DNA of 64,000 nucleotides, from contig NZ_JBNNWS010000019.1 in the NCBI RefSeq assembly GCF_050281185.1, positions 32,363 to 96,362 on the forward strand, given 5' to 3'. The notes under the pieces were generated by a model. It was not told the origin of the DNA and searched no databases. It saw only the letters and a list, made by a program, of their open reading frames with translations. The DNA comes from Heyndrickxia sp050281185 (GTDB lineage: Bacteria; Bacillota; Bacilli; Bacillales; Bacillaceae_C). Of this stretch, positions 26,152 to 35,405 are shown in pieces; positions within the stretch are counted from its first letter, which is position 1, and each line of letters opens with the position of its first letter. The position numbers and the translations under genes were made by a program.

Positions 26152-26850
26152 ATGGTATTCGATATCGCATTTTTTCTTATTATTTTCTATATGATTATCC
26201 CGTATATATTATCATTTATAGTGGGATGGAAGGTTTTTCGCAAAGGAAAAGAACAAAAAGAAGTTGCTTTTACATTTGATGATGGACCCGATCCAACATA
26301 TACAGAAAAATTATTGAACTTATTAGCTCAATACCAAATCAAAGCAACATTTTTTGTTGTAGGATCCAAGGCAGAAAAGTATCCTGAATTAATTTTAAGG
26401 ATGCATAACGAAGGGCATTTAATAGGTATTCATAATTATGTACATCATTCGAATTGGCTCATGCTGCCTTGGAAAATAAAAAATGAATTAAAACAATCTG
26501 CGTTAACAGTAGAAAAAATAACAGGAATCAAACCGACCTATTATCGTCCGCCATGGGGGTTATTAAATCTGTTTGATTTTTTTATTCACAAAGATTTTCA
26601 TATCGTTTTATGGTCTTTAATGGTAGGAGATTGGCGAATTAAAGGTGGAAGTGAACGAATAAGTAGAAACCTATTAGCAAAAATACAGCCGGGAGATGTC
26701 GTGTTATTACATGATAGTGGTGAAACATTAGGTGCAAACAGCGATGCTCCTTACTACACGATTGAGGCATTAAAAACTGTATTTAAAGAATTAAAGCACC
26801 AAGGCTATATATATAGACGTATTGATAACATGATTATCGATAAAAAATGA
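26152..26850 (+). CDS. Membrane-anchored polysaccharide deacetylase (NodB domain)
   Basis: 232 residues. One N-terminal membrane helix (about 3-24), then the NodB catalytic domain: TFDDGPDP (catalytic base and metal Asp), IGIHNYVHHSN (metal-binding histidines, a variant of HTxxHP), YRPPWGLLN and VVLLHDSGE. Family members remove acetyl groups from N-acetylglucosamine in peptidoglycan or other glycans at the outer membrane face. AAAGGAAG precedes the ATG. Coupling to the glycolipid glycosyltransferase suggests a joint role in envelope modification. Confidence 0.87.
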   Translation: MVFDIAFFLIIFYMIIPYILSFIVGWKVFRKGKEQKEVAFTFDDGPDPTYTEKLLNLLAQYQIKATFFVVGSKAEKYPELILRMHNEGHLIGIHNYVHHSNWLMLPWKIKNELKQSALTVEKITGIKPTYYRPPWGLLNLFDFFIHKDFHIVLWSLMVGDWRIKGGSERISRNLLAKIQPGDVVLLHDSGETLGANSDAPYYTIEALKTVFKELKHQGYIYRRIDNMIIDKK

Positions 26851-26860
26851 ATAAAAATTA

Positions 26861-26904
26861 ATGAGGGGATCTAAAAATTGTTCGAAACATGAAGGATCCC
26901 CTCA
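26861..26904. terminator. Bidirectional terminator
   Basis: ATGAGGGGATC at 26861-26871 pairs with GATCCCCTCAT at 26894-26904 between convergent genes. T runs are short, so strength is uncertain. Confidence 0.65.
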
Positions 26905-26918
26905 TAAATAGACTTCAA

Positions 26919-28223
26919 CTAACGCTCTTTTGGAAATTCCGTTTGCTTAATTAATGTTAAAAGTCTAGACACTTCTAATAAAAATATATTAAAGCTAACC
27001 CAAACTCCTCCGAATGCATAACCAGCGACAAGATCACTTGCAACATGCAAACCTAAATATACTTCACTAACCGCAACCGCAAGTAAAATAAATAGAGTTA
27101 AAATGAATACAGCCATTTTAAATAACGCACTTTTGCCGTGTCGAATGACAACATACATGAAGAAGAAAAAAATAACAAACGAACTTAGCGTTTGACTATG
27201 TGGAAATGTTTGGCTAAACATTCCTTTTCCACTAGTAATGAAATGAAAAAGTAAGTTCAATCCCTTTCCCAAAAAAACGGCTCCCGCTAAACTAATTAAA
27301 TAATATTGTAATTCAATTCGTTTGTTTTCTCCTTTTGTTAAAATCCATATAATGGTTAATAGAATGATGACAGCAAGTACTTTCCATGTAGTGATCGAAT
27401 TTATTATAACCATAATGCTTTTCCAATTAGGAGTAAAAGTGTACATAACAACGGTACGTACAATCGTGTTTAATTGTCCAAACTCATTGCCAATAAAATC
27501 TTGTATTAATCCAGCCATTAAAAAAATAAGTGCGATAAGAGTAATTAACACTCCAAAAATAAGGATTTTTGTTTTAAGAAAGCTATTAAATCGTTTAATT
27601 GTATTTTCAATTAACAACATCATATTTTCTTTAATCTTTTCCTTATTCGATTTAATTAAAAAATAGGTTAAATAAATCACACCAATTCCGATGCAGGCCA
27701 AAGTGACATAAAGCTTGGATTGCTGATGAAATTGCGCCCATTTCGGTCCAAATATTTTTCCTAATGTAATAAATGTTCCGACCCAAATGAAGACCCCAAT
27801 ATAAGCAAAAAATGCATATGTTTTAAAGGAGATACGTGTAATTCCGGAAAATAAACTAGTAATATGACGTACACCAGGGATAAAAAATGAAAATAATAAT
27901 AGCCGTTTCCCATACTTTTTATTCCATTTTGAAATTTTTTCTATCTTGTCTGGCCCCATATGAAATTTGCTTCCATATTTATAGAAAAAAGGTGCTCCTA
28001 GTTTGTAACCAATCCAATAGGATATAGTAACTCCAATAATACCTCCGAGTCCTCCAAACATGATCGATAAATATAAATTTAATTTTCCTTGAAAAACAAG
28101 AAAGCCGACATAACTCATTAATATTTCATTTGGAATTGGAACGATGATTAATTCCAGCATAAGTGAAAAAAATAATACAATATAGCTATAATTATCTATT
28201 AAATGAAATAACCAATTCAACAT
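26919..28223 (-). CDS. DedA-family membrane protein fused to a PAP2-like domain
   Basis: 434 residues, almost entirely membrane helices. Residues about 1-195 are a DedA (SNARE-associated) domain with ELIIVPIPNEILMSYVGFL and FFIPGVRHITSLFSGI, the region implicated in undecaprenyl-phosphate or phospholipid transport. Residues about 225-430 resemble PAP2 lipid phosphatases, but the motifs are altered: FPHSQTLSSF stands where FPSGHxxxS is expected, and SEVYLGLHVASDLVAG has Glu in place of the motif Arg. The ATG at 28223 follows GAGGTGG; the GTG nine bases upstream lies in that site. It is antisense to its neighbours and monocistronic. Confidence 0.8.
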   Translation of the reverse strand: MLNWLFHLIDNYSYIVLFFSLMLELIIVPIPNEILMSYVGFLVFQGKLNLYLSIMFGGLGGIIGVTISYWIGYKLGAPFFYKYGSKFHMGPDKIEKISKWNKKYGKRLLLFSFFIPGVRHITSLFSGITRISFKTYAFFAYIGVFIWVGTFITLGKIFGPKWAQFHQQSKLYVTLACIGIGVIYLTYFLIKSNKEKIKENMMLLIENTIKRFNSFLKTKILIFGVLITLIALIFLMAGLIQDFIGNEFGQLNTIVRTVVMYTFTPNWKSIMVIINSITTWKVLAVIILLTIIWILTKGENKRIELQYYLISLAGAVFLGKGLNLLFHFITSGKGMFSQTFPHSQTLSSFVIFFFFMYVVIRHGKSALFKMAVFILTLFILLAVAVSEVYLGLHVASDLVAGYAFGGVWVSFNIFLLEVSRLLTLIKQTEFPKER

Positions 28224-28512
28224 TATTGCCACCTCAGATTTTTAAAGCCTGATTACAATTTAAAAGACTCTTTTTTATATAAAAAAGTTCAATTACCACT
28301 AGAGTTATTATAAACAATAATTGATATTAATATGGAAAAAAGGAAATGAAAATTTTTTCACTTTTAGGGAATGGTTTATTCTTGTTAATTAGTATGATCT
28401 ATTATATTAGTTTTGTAGAAGAATCATCATAACTCGTCCTCTCTAGTCATATATTGAAATATCAACAGCAGTTTATAACTATGGGTAGCTTGTATCGATT
28501 AGGGGGATTCGC

Positions 28513-29970
28513 ATGAAGCGGAAATGGATGGCAGTGATGATTTTAAGTGCATTATTGACAGGAGCCGGTAGTACATATGTTGGTATGATGTACTTCAAGT
28601 CAGATGATGTTCAAATAAAGGATCGTTCGGGGAAAAGTAATTTATTAGAGTCTGTAAAGAATAACGGAAATTCGCTGCCTGATTTAGCGAAAATTGCTCA
28701 AGCGTTTGATTTAATAAAAGGCTCATATATAGAAAAAGTAGATGAAAGTAAGCTTGTTGAAGGTGCTATTCAAGGTATGGTTAGTACGTTAAATGATCCT
28801 TATTCTGTTTATATGGATGCAAATACCGCTTCTCAATTTAACGATTCACTTGATTCTTCATTTGAAGGAATTGGAGCAGAAGTAACTATAAAGGATGGGA
28901 AAATATTAATTGTTGCTCCGTATAAGAATTCTCCGGCAGAGAAGGCAGGTTTGAAGCCAAAAGATCAAATTATCAAAATCGATGGTATAAATGTAGAAGG
29001 TTTTGACCTATATCAAGCAACCACGAAAATTCGCGGAAAAAAAGGGACGACCGTAACACTTGAAATTAAAAGGGAAGGTGTGATCGACCCTCTTCAATTT
29101 GAAGTGAAGCGCGATGAAATTCCAATGGATACTGTTTTTTCAAATATGAAGCATGAAGGTAGTAAATCGATTGGATACATTGAAATTACTCAGTTTTCAA
29201 AGAATACGGCAGATGATTTTAAACTTGAATTAAGTAAATTAGAAAAGCAAAAAATGGATGGACTTATTATTGATGTAAGAGGGAATCCAGGAGGTTTCTT
29301 ATTAAGTGTGCAAAAGATTCTGGATGTTCTAGTGACTAATCATAAACCTTATTTTCAAATACAACAGCGGGATGGGGAAAAGCTCCCTTACTACTCTAAG
29401 CTTACACAAAATAAGCCTTACCCAATTGTTGTGTTAGTTGATGAAGGCAGTGCATCAGCCTCTGAAATTCTTGCAGGTGCCTTAAAAGAGGCAGAAGGAT
29501 ACACATTGATTGGAGAAAAAACGTTTGGAAAAGGTACAGTTCAAGAAGCAGTATCGATGGGAGATGGTAGTACAATCAAATTAACGATGTTTAAATGGCT
29601 GACGCCCAATGGAAACTGGATTCATCATAAAGGAATTACGCCAAACATCGAAATAAAACAGCCCGACTATTTCTATATACACCCTCTTGAGGTAAGGAAG
29701 ACCATTTTCCTCGATATGAATAATGATCAAGTAAAAATTGCTCAACAAATGCTAGAAGGTTTAGGATATGCCACGGGGCGTAATGATGGCTATTATGATA
29801 CAAAAACAGAAAGAGCTGTCAAAGCTTTTCAAAATCAAGTTCAACTACCTGCAACCGGTGAAATCGATACAAAAACAGCTCAATTACTGGAAGAAGAAAT
29901 TACTACAGCTATTAAAGATGAGAAAAATGACCTCCAACTCCAGGTCGCTTTAAAATATTTTAATAAATAA
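28513..29970 (+). CDS. ctpB: C-terminal processing serine protease, S41 family (CtpB)
   Basis: 485 residues: an N-terminal signal/anchor (about 1-25), a PDZ domain (about 105-195, GIGAEVTIKDGKILIVAP), the S41 peptidase domain with catalytic Ser in DEGSASASEILAGAL and Lys in GEKTFGKGTVQEAV, and a C-terminal peptidoglycan-binding domain (about 405-465). In B. subtilis CtpB cleaves SpoIVFA to trigger sigma-K activation. GGGGGG-type ribosome binding site precedes the ATG. minJ follows, as in B. subtilis; there ctpB is also close to ftsX, whereas here about 14 kb separates them. Confidence 0.93.
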   Translation: MKRKWMAVMILSALLTGAGSTYVGMMYFKSDDVQIKDRSGKSNLLESVKNNGNSLPDLAKIAQAFDLIKGSYIEKVDESKLVEGAIQGMVSTLNDPYSVYMDANTASQFNDSLDSSFEGIGAEVTIKDGKILIVAPYKNSPAEKAGLKPKDQIIKIDGINVEGFDLYQATTKIRGKKGTTVTLEIKREGVIDPLQFEVKRDEIPMDTVFSNMKHEGSKSIGYIEITQFSKNTADDFKLELSKLEKQKMDGLIIDVRGNPGGFLLSVQKILDVLVTNHKPYFQIQQRDGEKLPYYSKLTQNKPYPIVVLVDEGSASASEILAGALKEAEGYTLIGEKTFGKGTVQEAVSMGDGSTIKLTMFKWLTPNGNWIHHKGITPNIEIKQPDYFYIHPLEVRKTIFLDMNNDQVKIAQQMLEGLGYATGRNDGYYDTKTERAVKAFQNQVQLPATGEIDTKTAQLLEEEITTAIKDEKNDLQLQVALKYFNK

Positions 29971-29978
29971 TGAATATA

Positions 29979-30012
29979 AGGGAACAGAATAATAAATCTG
30001 TTCCTATTTTTA
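29979..30012 (+). terminator. Terminator of ctpB
   Basis: GGAACAGA at 29981-29988 pairs with TCTGTTCC near 29997-30004, then ATTTTTA. Confidence 0.8.
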
Positions 30013-30093
30013 TGTCAATGTTTATAGGCTTTAATACAACAATCTGCTAAAATGAAAATAATAGTTTGTTCGCAAGTAAGGTGGTGAAGGATA

Positions 30094-31281
30094 TTGGATC
30101 AGGTTTGGATTACTGAAATATTGAAAGGGATAGGGAAGTTCTTTCTAGATCCGATTTTTTATTATTCTATTATTCTAGCAGTTATTGCTGGAATGGTAAG
30201 GGTGAAGCGAGAACGAAATGACTTTCATATTCGGGTGTTAAATCCGCTACAGGAATTAAGTTTTCTATTTCCAGCAGGTTTGTTAATTGGTTTATTATTA
30301 TCAATTATTACAATAGCCAGTGGATTCACGATTTCTTACTCAATGATAGCAATTCTAGCCATTATAACTATCGTGCTATCATTAATTGGGAATTTCCGTT
30401 TATTGTCCCCTGCATTTACAATCGGATTGTCATTTATTTTGTTATTTTTAGCAAAACAATTTAATTGGAATCTTCCAATTGTCTCAGAATATCCGTCTGA
30501 AAAAAGTTTGTCTGGTTTTATAGTGTTGTTAGGCCTGCTGTTAATTATTGAAGGAATCCAAATGAATCGAAATGGAACAAAGAGATTTTCGCCAATTTTA
30601 CGAAATAGCCGCCGCGGATTAACTGTCGGTGCCAATCAAGTAAAAAGAATTTGGTTGATTCCCGTTTTTTGTTTTCTCCCAGCTGGACCATTGACCGCAC
30701 CGTTTGAATGGTGGCCAACCTTTGATTTTGGTACAGGCTCTTATTCACTTATTCTTGTTCCGTTTATTATTGGATTCCAACAGCAAATTCAAAGCACGCT
30801 GCCGCAATTAGCAGTTAAACGTGTTGGAAAACAAGTTCTATTACTTGGTTTCCTTGTTTCAGCTATTGCCGCCGCCGGAATGTGGCTGCCAATTTTATCA
30901 ATAGGAGCTATTTTTGTAGCATTGGTGGGCAGGGGATGGATTTCTTATCAGCACCGTGTTCGCGAGAATTCCACGACTTATTATTTTACACCACAAAAAA
31001 ATGGATTAATGGTATTAGCTGTTATTCCACATACTCCTGCTGAAAAGCTGGGGCTCGAAATAGGAGAGATCATTCATAAATGTAATGGGTATGTAGTTCA
31101 TGATAAAGATGAATTTTACAAGGCTCTCCAAAAAAACCGGGCATACTGCAAGCTTGAAATTTTTAACACAGATGGAGAGGTACGCTTTGTACAAGGAGCA
31201 TTATTTGAAGGTGATCACCACGAATTAGGAATATTGACGGTAGAAGCTAAGAAGAATTGGGATGGGAACGAAGCATCATAA
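30094..31281 (+). CDS. minJ: Cell division topological determinant MinJ
   Basis: 395 residues with about seven or eight membrane segments through residue 295 and a C-terminal PDZ domain (about 305-385, GLMVLAVIPHTPAEKLGLEI). B. subtilis MinJ (YvjD) has nearly the same length and bridges DivIVA to MinD, confining division to midcell. Its place after ctpB is conserved. The start is a TTG after AAGGTGGTGAAGGA; no better in-frame ATG is nearby. Confidence 0.9.
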   Translation: MDQVWITEILKGIGKFFLDPIFYYSIILAVIAGMVRVKRERNDFHIRVLNPLQELSFLFPAGLLIGLLLSIITIASGFTISYSMIAILAIITIVLSLIGNFRLLSPAFTIGLSFILLFLAKQFNWNLPIVSEYPSEKSLSGFIVLLGLLLIIEGIQMNRNGTKRFSPILRNSRRGLTVGANQVKRIWLIPVFCFLPAGPLTAPFEWWPTFDFGTGSYSLILVPFIIGFQQQIQSTLPQLAVKRVGKQVLLLGFLVSAIAAAGMWLPILSIGAIFVALVGRGWISYQHRVRENSTTYYFTPQKNGLMVLAVIPHTPAEKLGLEIGEIIHKCNGYVVHDKDEFYKALQKNRAYCKLEIFNTDGEVRFVQGALFEGDHHELGILTVEAKKNWDGNEAS

Positions 31282-31446
31282 CTTATTATGATTCTTAACT
31301 GAAAAAGAATACCACACATTCGAGCCTTTTAACAAATTTTTATACAATTTGTTATACTTAGAATATCTAATACTGTTAGCTTCCTTTTTACAGTCATGAT
31401 TACTTCTAAATCCAATACGATGTAACATGAGGTAAGCTATACTACT

Positions 31447-31495
31447 GGCTTCAAATTTCCCTCATTTCCTCAAAGTGGGATGGAAACTTGAAGCC
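31447..31495. other. Imperfect palindrome between minJ and tetR
   Basis: GGCTTCAAATTTCC at 31447-31460 pairs, with one mismatch, with GGAAACTTGAAGCC at 31482-31495. There is no T run, so a simple terminator is doubtful. It may be an RNA stem or a dispersed hairpin. Confidence 0.5.
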
Positions 31496-31559
31496 TAGTA
31501 CATGAGCTAAATTCATTTCACATTTACATTCCTGACATCATTTCTGGCTTAATAATGTT

Positions 31560-32423
31560 TTATTCGTTTTTTTTTCTAGATTGTTTAAAAATAATTTCAT
31601 AAACTTTTTGGTAATTTTCTTCTCTTTTAATTGAAGAACAGGGTAAAAATTTAAGTTGACGAGATGCCCCTTCGCATACCATCCATCTAATAGTTGAGCG
31701 TTGACATTCCTCTAAGATAAAATCAATTAATTCATTTTCTTCTTTAGAAATCATATCTTTTTTTACTTCTTCAAGTATATTCCTAATATTTCTGAGAACC
31801 GTTTCCAGTGATTTATTTATAATTCCAATACTAAACGGAAAAAGAATATTATTGTGTTGTTTCGTTATCTCAATGTTTTTTTCTAATCGAAGAATATTGT
31901 AGTCTAATATATCTGAACTTTTAGTATCTAAGTTCATTTGATTACAGTACCTAAATTGATATCCAAGACCTCCAATAAAATGAGTAGCTAGATCCATTGC
32001 ATTCGCTTCGAGTCCAAAACCGTAAACTTCAATCAATCGTTTTGCTAACCAATTTAATTCTTTATAGTGACTTTCCTCCATATATTCTCTTAGTTTTTCA
32101 TCGTTTTCAGCCATTGAAATATTGTATAGCTCTAAAATATTTTCTGAACTATAGATTGAATGCTTTACTCGAAGTTGGTTATGAAATATATGTTTGCTAT
32201 GAATATCTCCATCTATAAGCATCTGGTTTTGTTGTTCTTCAACTTTTATATCCACCTCTTGAATAATGTATAAAATCAGTTGAGATTTAGAAGAAAAGTG
32301 ATTATAAAAAGTCCCTTTTGAAACACCAGATTGCTCCAATATATCTTGGACAGAAGTATGATGATATCCTTTTAGTTGAAATAATGATTTGGCAACTTCA
32401 ATTATCTGTTCTCTTTTTGTCAT
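31560..32423 (-). CDS. TetR family transcriptional regulator
   Basis: 287 residues, long for the family. The N-terminal HTH (about 3-48) reads REQIIEVAKSLFQLKGYHHT, then GVSKGTFYNHFSSKSQLILY. The C-terminal ligand domain is unlike anything I can name. It is divergent from an MFS drug exporter gene 123 bases away, the standard arrangement for a local repressor that senses an exporter substrate. The ATG is preceded by GGAGAAGAAG. Confidence 0.88.
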   Translation of the reverse strand: MTKREQIIEVAKSLFQLKGYHHTSVQDILEQSGVSKGTFYNHFSSKSQLILYIIQEVDIKVEEQQNQMLIDGDIHSKHIFHNQLRVKHSIYSSENILELYNISMAENDEKLREYMEESHYKELNWLAKRLIEVYGFGLEANAMDLATHFIGGLGYQFRYCNQMNLDTKSSDILDYNILRLEKNIEITKQHNNILFPFSIGIINKSLETVLRNIRNILEEVKKDMISKEENELIDFILEECQRSTIRWMVCEGASRQLKFLPCSSIKREENYQKVYEIIFKQSRKKNE

Positions 32424-32448
32424 TTAGCTTCTTCTCCTAAAAATTTTA

Positions 32449-32510
32449 TTGACATTTACAGTATACCACCTTTATTATATTTAGGTATTGTACTTCGGTA
32501 TAAAAAAATA
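32449..32510 (+). promoter_or_regulatory. Promoter of the MFS exporter with possible TetR operator
   Basis: TTGACA at 32449-32454, 18-base spacer, TATTAT at 32473-32478. Just downstream, TTGTACTTCGGTATAA is an imperfect palindrome that overlaps the transcript start and may be the TetR operator. The same arrangement recurs at 36428-36490. Confidence 0.55.
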
Positions 32511-32546
32511 TACTTAAGTCAAAATCATGAAAGGTGTGTGTGTAAA

Positions 32547-33995
32547 ATGAATAATTTAGCTACTTTACCAGTAGATGTAGAGGGGAGACCCTTTAAAAGA
32601 GCTGGTTTTGTAATAGTTCTTTTGGTAGGTGCTTTTATAGCAATTTTAAATCAAACCCTATTAGTCACGGCTCTTCCGAAAATTATGGATGATTTGAATG
32701 TTTCAGCTAATAATGCTCAATGGCTCATCACAGCATTTATGTTAATTAATGGGATTATGATTCCTATTTCAGCATTTTTTTTAAATCAGATTACTAGTAG
32801 GACTTTGTTTTTTCTTGCAATGGGATGTTTTGCTATAGGGACAGTCGTTTGTGCTTTAAGTACAACTTTTCAACTTTTGCTTATTGGTCGTATTATACAG
32901 GCTATTGGATCTGGAATAATGCTGCCATTAATGCAAACATTAATGTTTATGATTTTTCCACCTAATCGTCGGGGAGAAGCAATGGGGCTGGTCGGGATCG
33001 TAATCGCTTTTTCTCCTGCAATAGGGCCCACCTTATCAGGGTGGATTGTTGATTTCTATCATTGGCATTATCTTTTTTATATAATCCTACCAATTGCAGT
33101 TATTGATATGTTTCTTGCATTCTATTTTCTAAAAAACGTCATTCATTTAACAAAACCTAAATTGGATATTCTATCTGTCCTATTAAGTAGTATTGGTTTA
33201 GGAACACTTCTGTATGGAATTGGAGTTGCAGGAGATAAAGGATGGGGAAGTCAAATAGTATGGATAACTTGCGGAATAGGTCTAATAGTACTAATTCTAT
33301 TTTCTCTTCGTCAATTCAAATTAAAAGAACCAATATTGGAGCTGCGCGTATTTAAAAGTAAAATATTTACTTTAACTACAACTGTTGTTTCAATAATTTT
33401 TATGACTATGATAGGATCTGAAATTCTACTTCCTATCTATACCCAAAAGATACATGGATATTCTGCACTTCAATCAGGCTTAGTCCTTCTTCCAGGTGCA
33501 TTAGCATTAGGCCTTATATCTCCTATTGCAGGGAAAATATTTGATCGGTATGGTGTTAGAAAACTTTCTGTAGTAGGAATGGTCGTTTTAGCTTTAGGTA
33601 CATTACCATTTTTATTTTTAGAGCAGAATACATCCATTTGGTGGATTATATGTGCTTATTCATTTAGAATGCTAGGTATGGGGCTAGTTATGATGCCACT
33701 TGCAACTGCGGGAATTAATGCACTGCCTCCAGAGTTAATAAGCCATGGAACAGCAGCTAATAATACAGTCCGTCAAATTTTTGCCTCTCTAGGTTCTGCT
33801 ATTATTGTAGGAGTAATGACGACTTCCGTCACCCAATATATTAGTAATCATTCGGTAGACAAAGCAACAAATATATTATTGGATGCAACTATACGTGGAC
33901 TCAATAATGGATTCTTTGCTGCTTTTATACTTATAATCATAGCATTCATTTTTTGCTTTTTTATAAAGCAGCCTATTAAATATAATCTACAATGA
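32547..33995 (+). CDS. MFS drug efflux transporter, DHA2 (14-TM) family
   Basis: About 482 residues with 14 predicted membrane segments. It shows the EmrB/LmrB/QacA signatures: NQTLLVTALPKIMDDL in TM1, QWLITAFMLINGIMIP, GRIIQAIGSGIMLPLMQT, and motif C-like FSPAIGPTLSGWIV. Such proteins are proton-coupled multidrug exporters. I chose the ATG at 32547, after AAAGGTG; an in-frame GTG at 32538 is too close to that site. Control by the divergent TetR protein is likely. Confidence 0.9.
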   Translation: MNNLATLPVDVEGRPFKRAGFVIVLLVGAFIAILNQTLLVTALPKIMDDLNVSANNAQWLITAFMLINGIMIPISAFFLNQITSRTLFFLAMGCFAIGTVVCALSTTFQLLLIGRIIQAIGSGIMLPLMQTLMFMIFPPNRRGEAMGLVGIVIAFSPAIGPTLSGWIVDFYHWHYLFYIILPIAVIDMFLAFYFLKNVIHLTKPKLDILSVLLSSIGLGTLLYGIGVAGDKGWGSQIVWITCGIGLIVLILFSLRQFKLKEPILELRVFKSKIFTLTTTVVSIIFMTMIGSEILLPIYTQKIHGYSALQSGLVLLPGALALGLISPIAGKIFDRYGVRKLSVVGMVVLALGTLPFLFLEQNTSIWWIICAYSFRMLGMGLVMMPLATAGINALPPELISHGTAANNTVRQIFASLGSAIIVGVMTTSVTQYISNHSVDKATNILLDATIRGLNNGFFAAFILIIIAFIFCFFIKQPIKYNLQ

Positions 33996-34135
33996 AATAG
34001 ATGAATAAAATTTATACTAAAGGGAACGGCCATAATAATCTTTTTTAGTCAGTTTCCTTACAAAGTGATCGTTTACAAATACTAAAATGCTATAAAAAAG
34101 AATAAGTCGTTAAATGCTAAAAGATTGTTTAAAGA

Positions 34136-34172
34136 TTAAACCGACACCGAAACTAAAAAGTGTCGGTTTTTT
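34136..34172 (+). terminator. Terminator after the MFS gene
   Basis: AAACCGACAC at 34138-34147 pairs with GTGTCGGTTT at 34160-34169, followed by TT. Confidence 0.88.
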
Positions 34173-34263
34173 ACCGTTTATTTGCCGAATTGAACCACTT
34201 ATATAAGAAAACTAAATATCTAGTTTTTCAATGTTATATTTTATATATGGATGGAGGGTGCAT

Positions 34264-34713
34264 ATGCAAATCAAGTTGATCATCGATGAGAAAATAAAAG
34301 AAACAGAAATACATATTCATACAGATGCTTATACAGATGAAATTGAACAAATTATGAAGTATTTAAAGTCCTCTAACAATGAAGTAATTGATGGTTATTT
34401 ACAACAGCAAATTTATATGTTGAAGATAACAGATATTTACTTTGTTTATTCAGAGAGTGCAAAGGTTTATTTTCAAACTGATGAGGATGAATATGAGTCA
34501 AAGCGGAAGCTTTATGAGTTGGAAGAGTTATTAGAAAAGGACTTTGTCCGTATTAATAAATCAACACTCGTAAATATGTCTAAAATTTCCTTTATGAAGA
34601 TGGAGAGAATAGGGATGATGCAGCTCGTGATGGATAATGGATCAACAGCTCATGTTAGTCGTATGTATTTAAAGGTACTAAAGAAACGACTAGGAATAGG
34701 GAGGGATGTTTAA
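34264..34713 (+). CDS. LytTR-domain DNA-binding protein
   Basis: 149 residues. The C-terminal LytTR domain (about 50-145) contains LKITDIYFVYSESAKVYF, LEKDFVRINKSTLVNMSKI and NGSTAHVSRMYLKVLKKRL. There is no receiver domain; the N-terminal about 45 residues are short and polar. The ATG at 34264 follows GGAGGG. The stop overlaps the next start by one base (TAATG), giving a LytTR-DUF3021 pair, a recurrent Firmicutes two-gene cassette that usually regulates itself and neighbouring membrane genes. Confidence 0.88.
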   Translation: MQIKLIIDEKIKETEIHIHTDAYTDEIEQIMKYLKSSNNEVIDGYLQQQIYMLKITDIYFVYSESAKVYFQTDEDEYESKRKLYELEELLEKDFVRINKSTLVNMSKISFMKMERIGMMQLVMDNGSTAHVSRMYLKVLKKRLGIGRDV

Positions 34714-35132
34714 TGAAAAAAATAATTCAATATTCTCTTCTAGGGGCCCTTATAGGGTTAAGTACTACTTATATTATAATTACTGTTGTTTTACTAATAA
34801 ATCCAACGAGAGTAATTGATGGGAAAGAGCTTTTATTGCAATGTATTTTAGCCGTTTCTTTAGGAGTAGGTTGTGGTTTAATTACTCTTATTTTTTACTT
34901 GGATCGCTTGCAAACAGTAGTTAAATTAGCCGTACATTATATTTTTATTTTAATACTTGTGCTTATTTGTGGAGCAATTGGAGATTGGTATGAAAGTCCA
35001 GCTGAACAACCAGTGAGCTTTGTAATGTTTATTGTTATTCAATTATTCATTTATATCATCATCTTAGCAGCGGTTTATTGGATAGATTTGCAAAGTATAA
35101 AAAAAATTAATGAGAAATTAAAAAGAAAATAA
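34713..35132 (+). CDS. DUF3021 four-helix membrane protein
   Basis: 139 residues with four membrane segments (about 5-28, 42-62, 72-92, 102-125). It is the standard partner of single-domain LytTR regulators and is translationally coupled to one here. Family members are thought to restrain the LytTR protein at the membrane; direct evidence from this sequence is lacking. Confidence 0.82.
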   Translation: MKKIIQYSLLGALIGLSTTYIIITVVLLINPTRVIDGKELLLQCILAVSLGVGCGLITLIFYLDRLQTVVKLAVHYIFILILVLICGAIGDWYESPAEQPVSFVMFIVIQLFIYIIILAAVYWIDLQSIKKINEKLKRK

Positions 35133-35405
35133 AAAATATGATATCGAGGTGCTATGAATGCTGTTTCTGGAGTATGTTTATTAATCTTTATGAATTATTT
35201 CTTAAAGAAAAACTGTATAGATGCTTATATTTATAAATGTTTTTGAAGCTATTCTTATTAACGAACGGGGCAGGATAGCGATAGTGGAAGACGATTTTTT
35301 ATTCCATTCACCAATAAAAAACACTAGACTATATAATTTGCTTAAATGTAAAATATTGTTATTTATAAAAAGTGAATTTCTAGAGTATTAAGAGTAGGAG
35401 TAATT

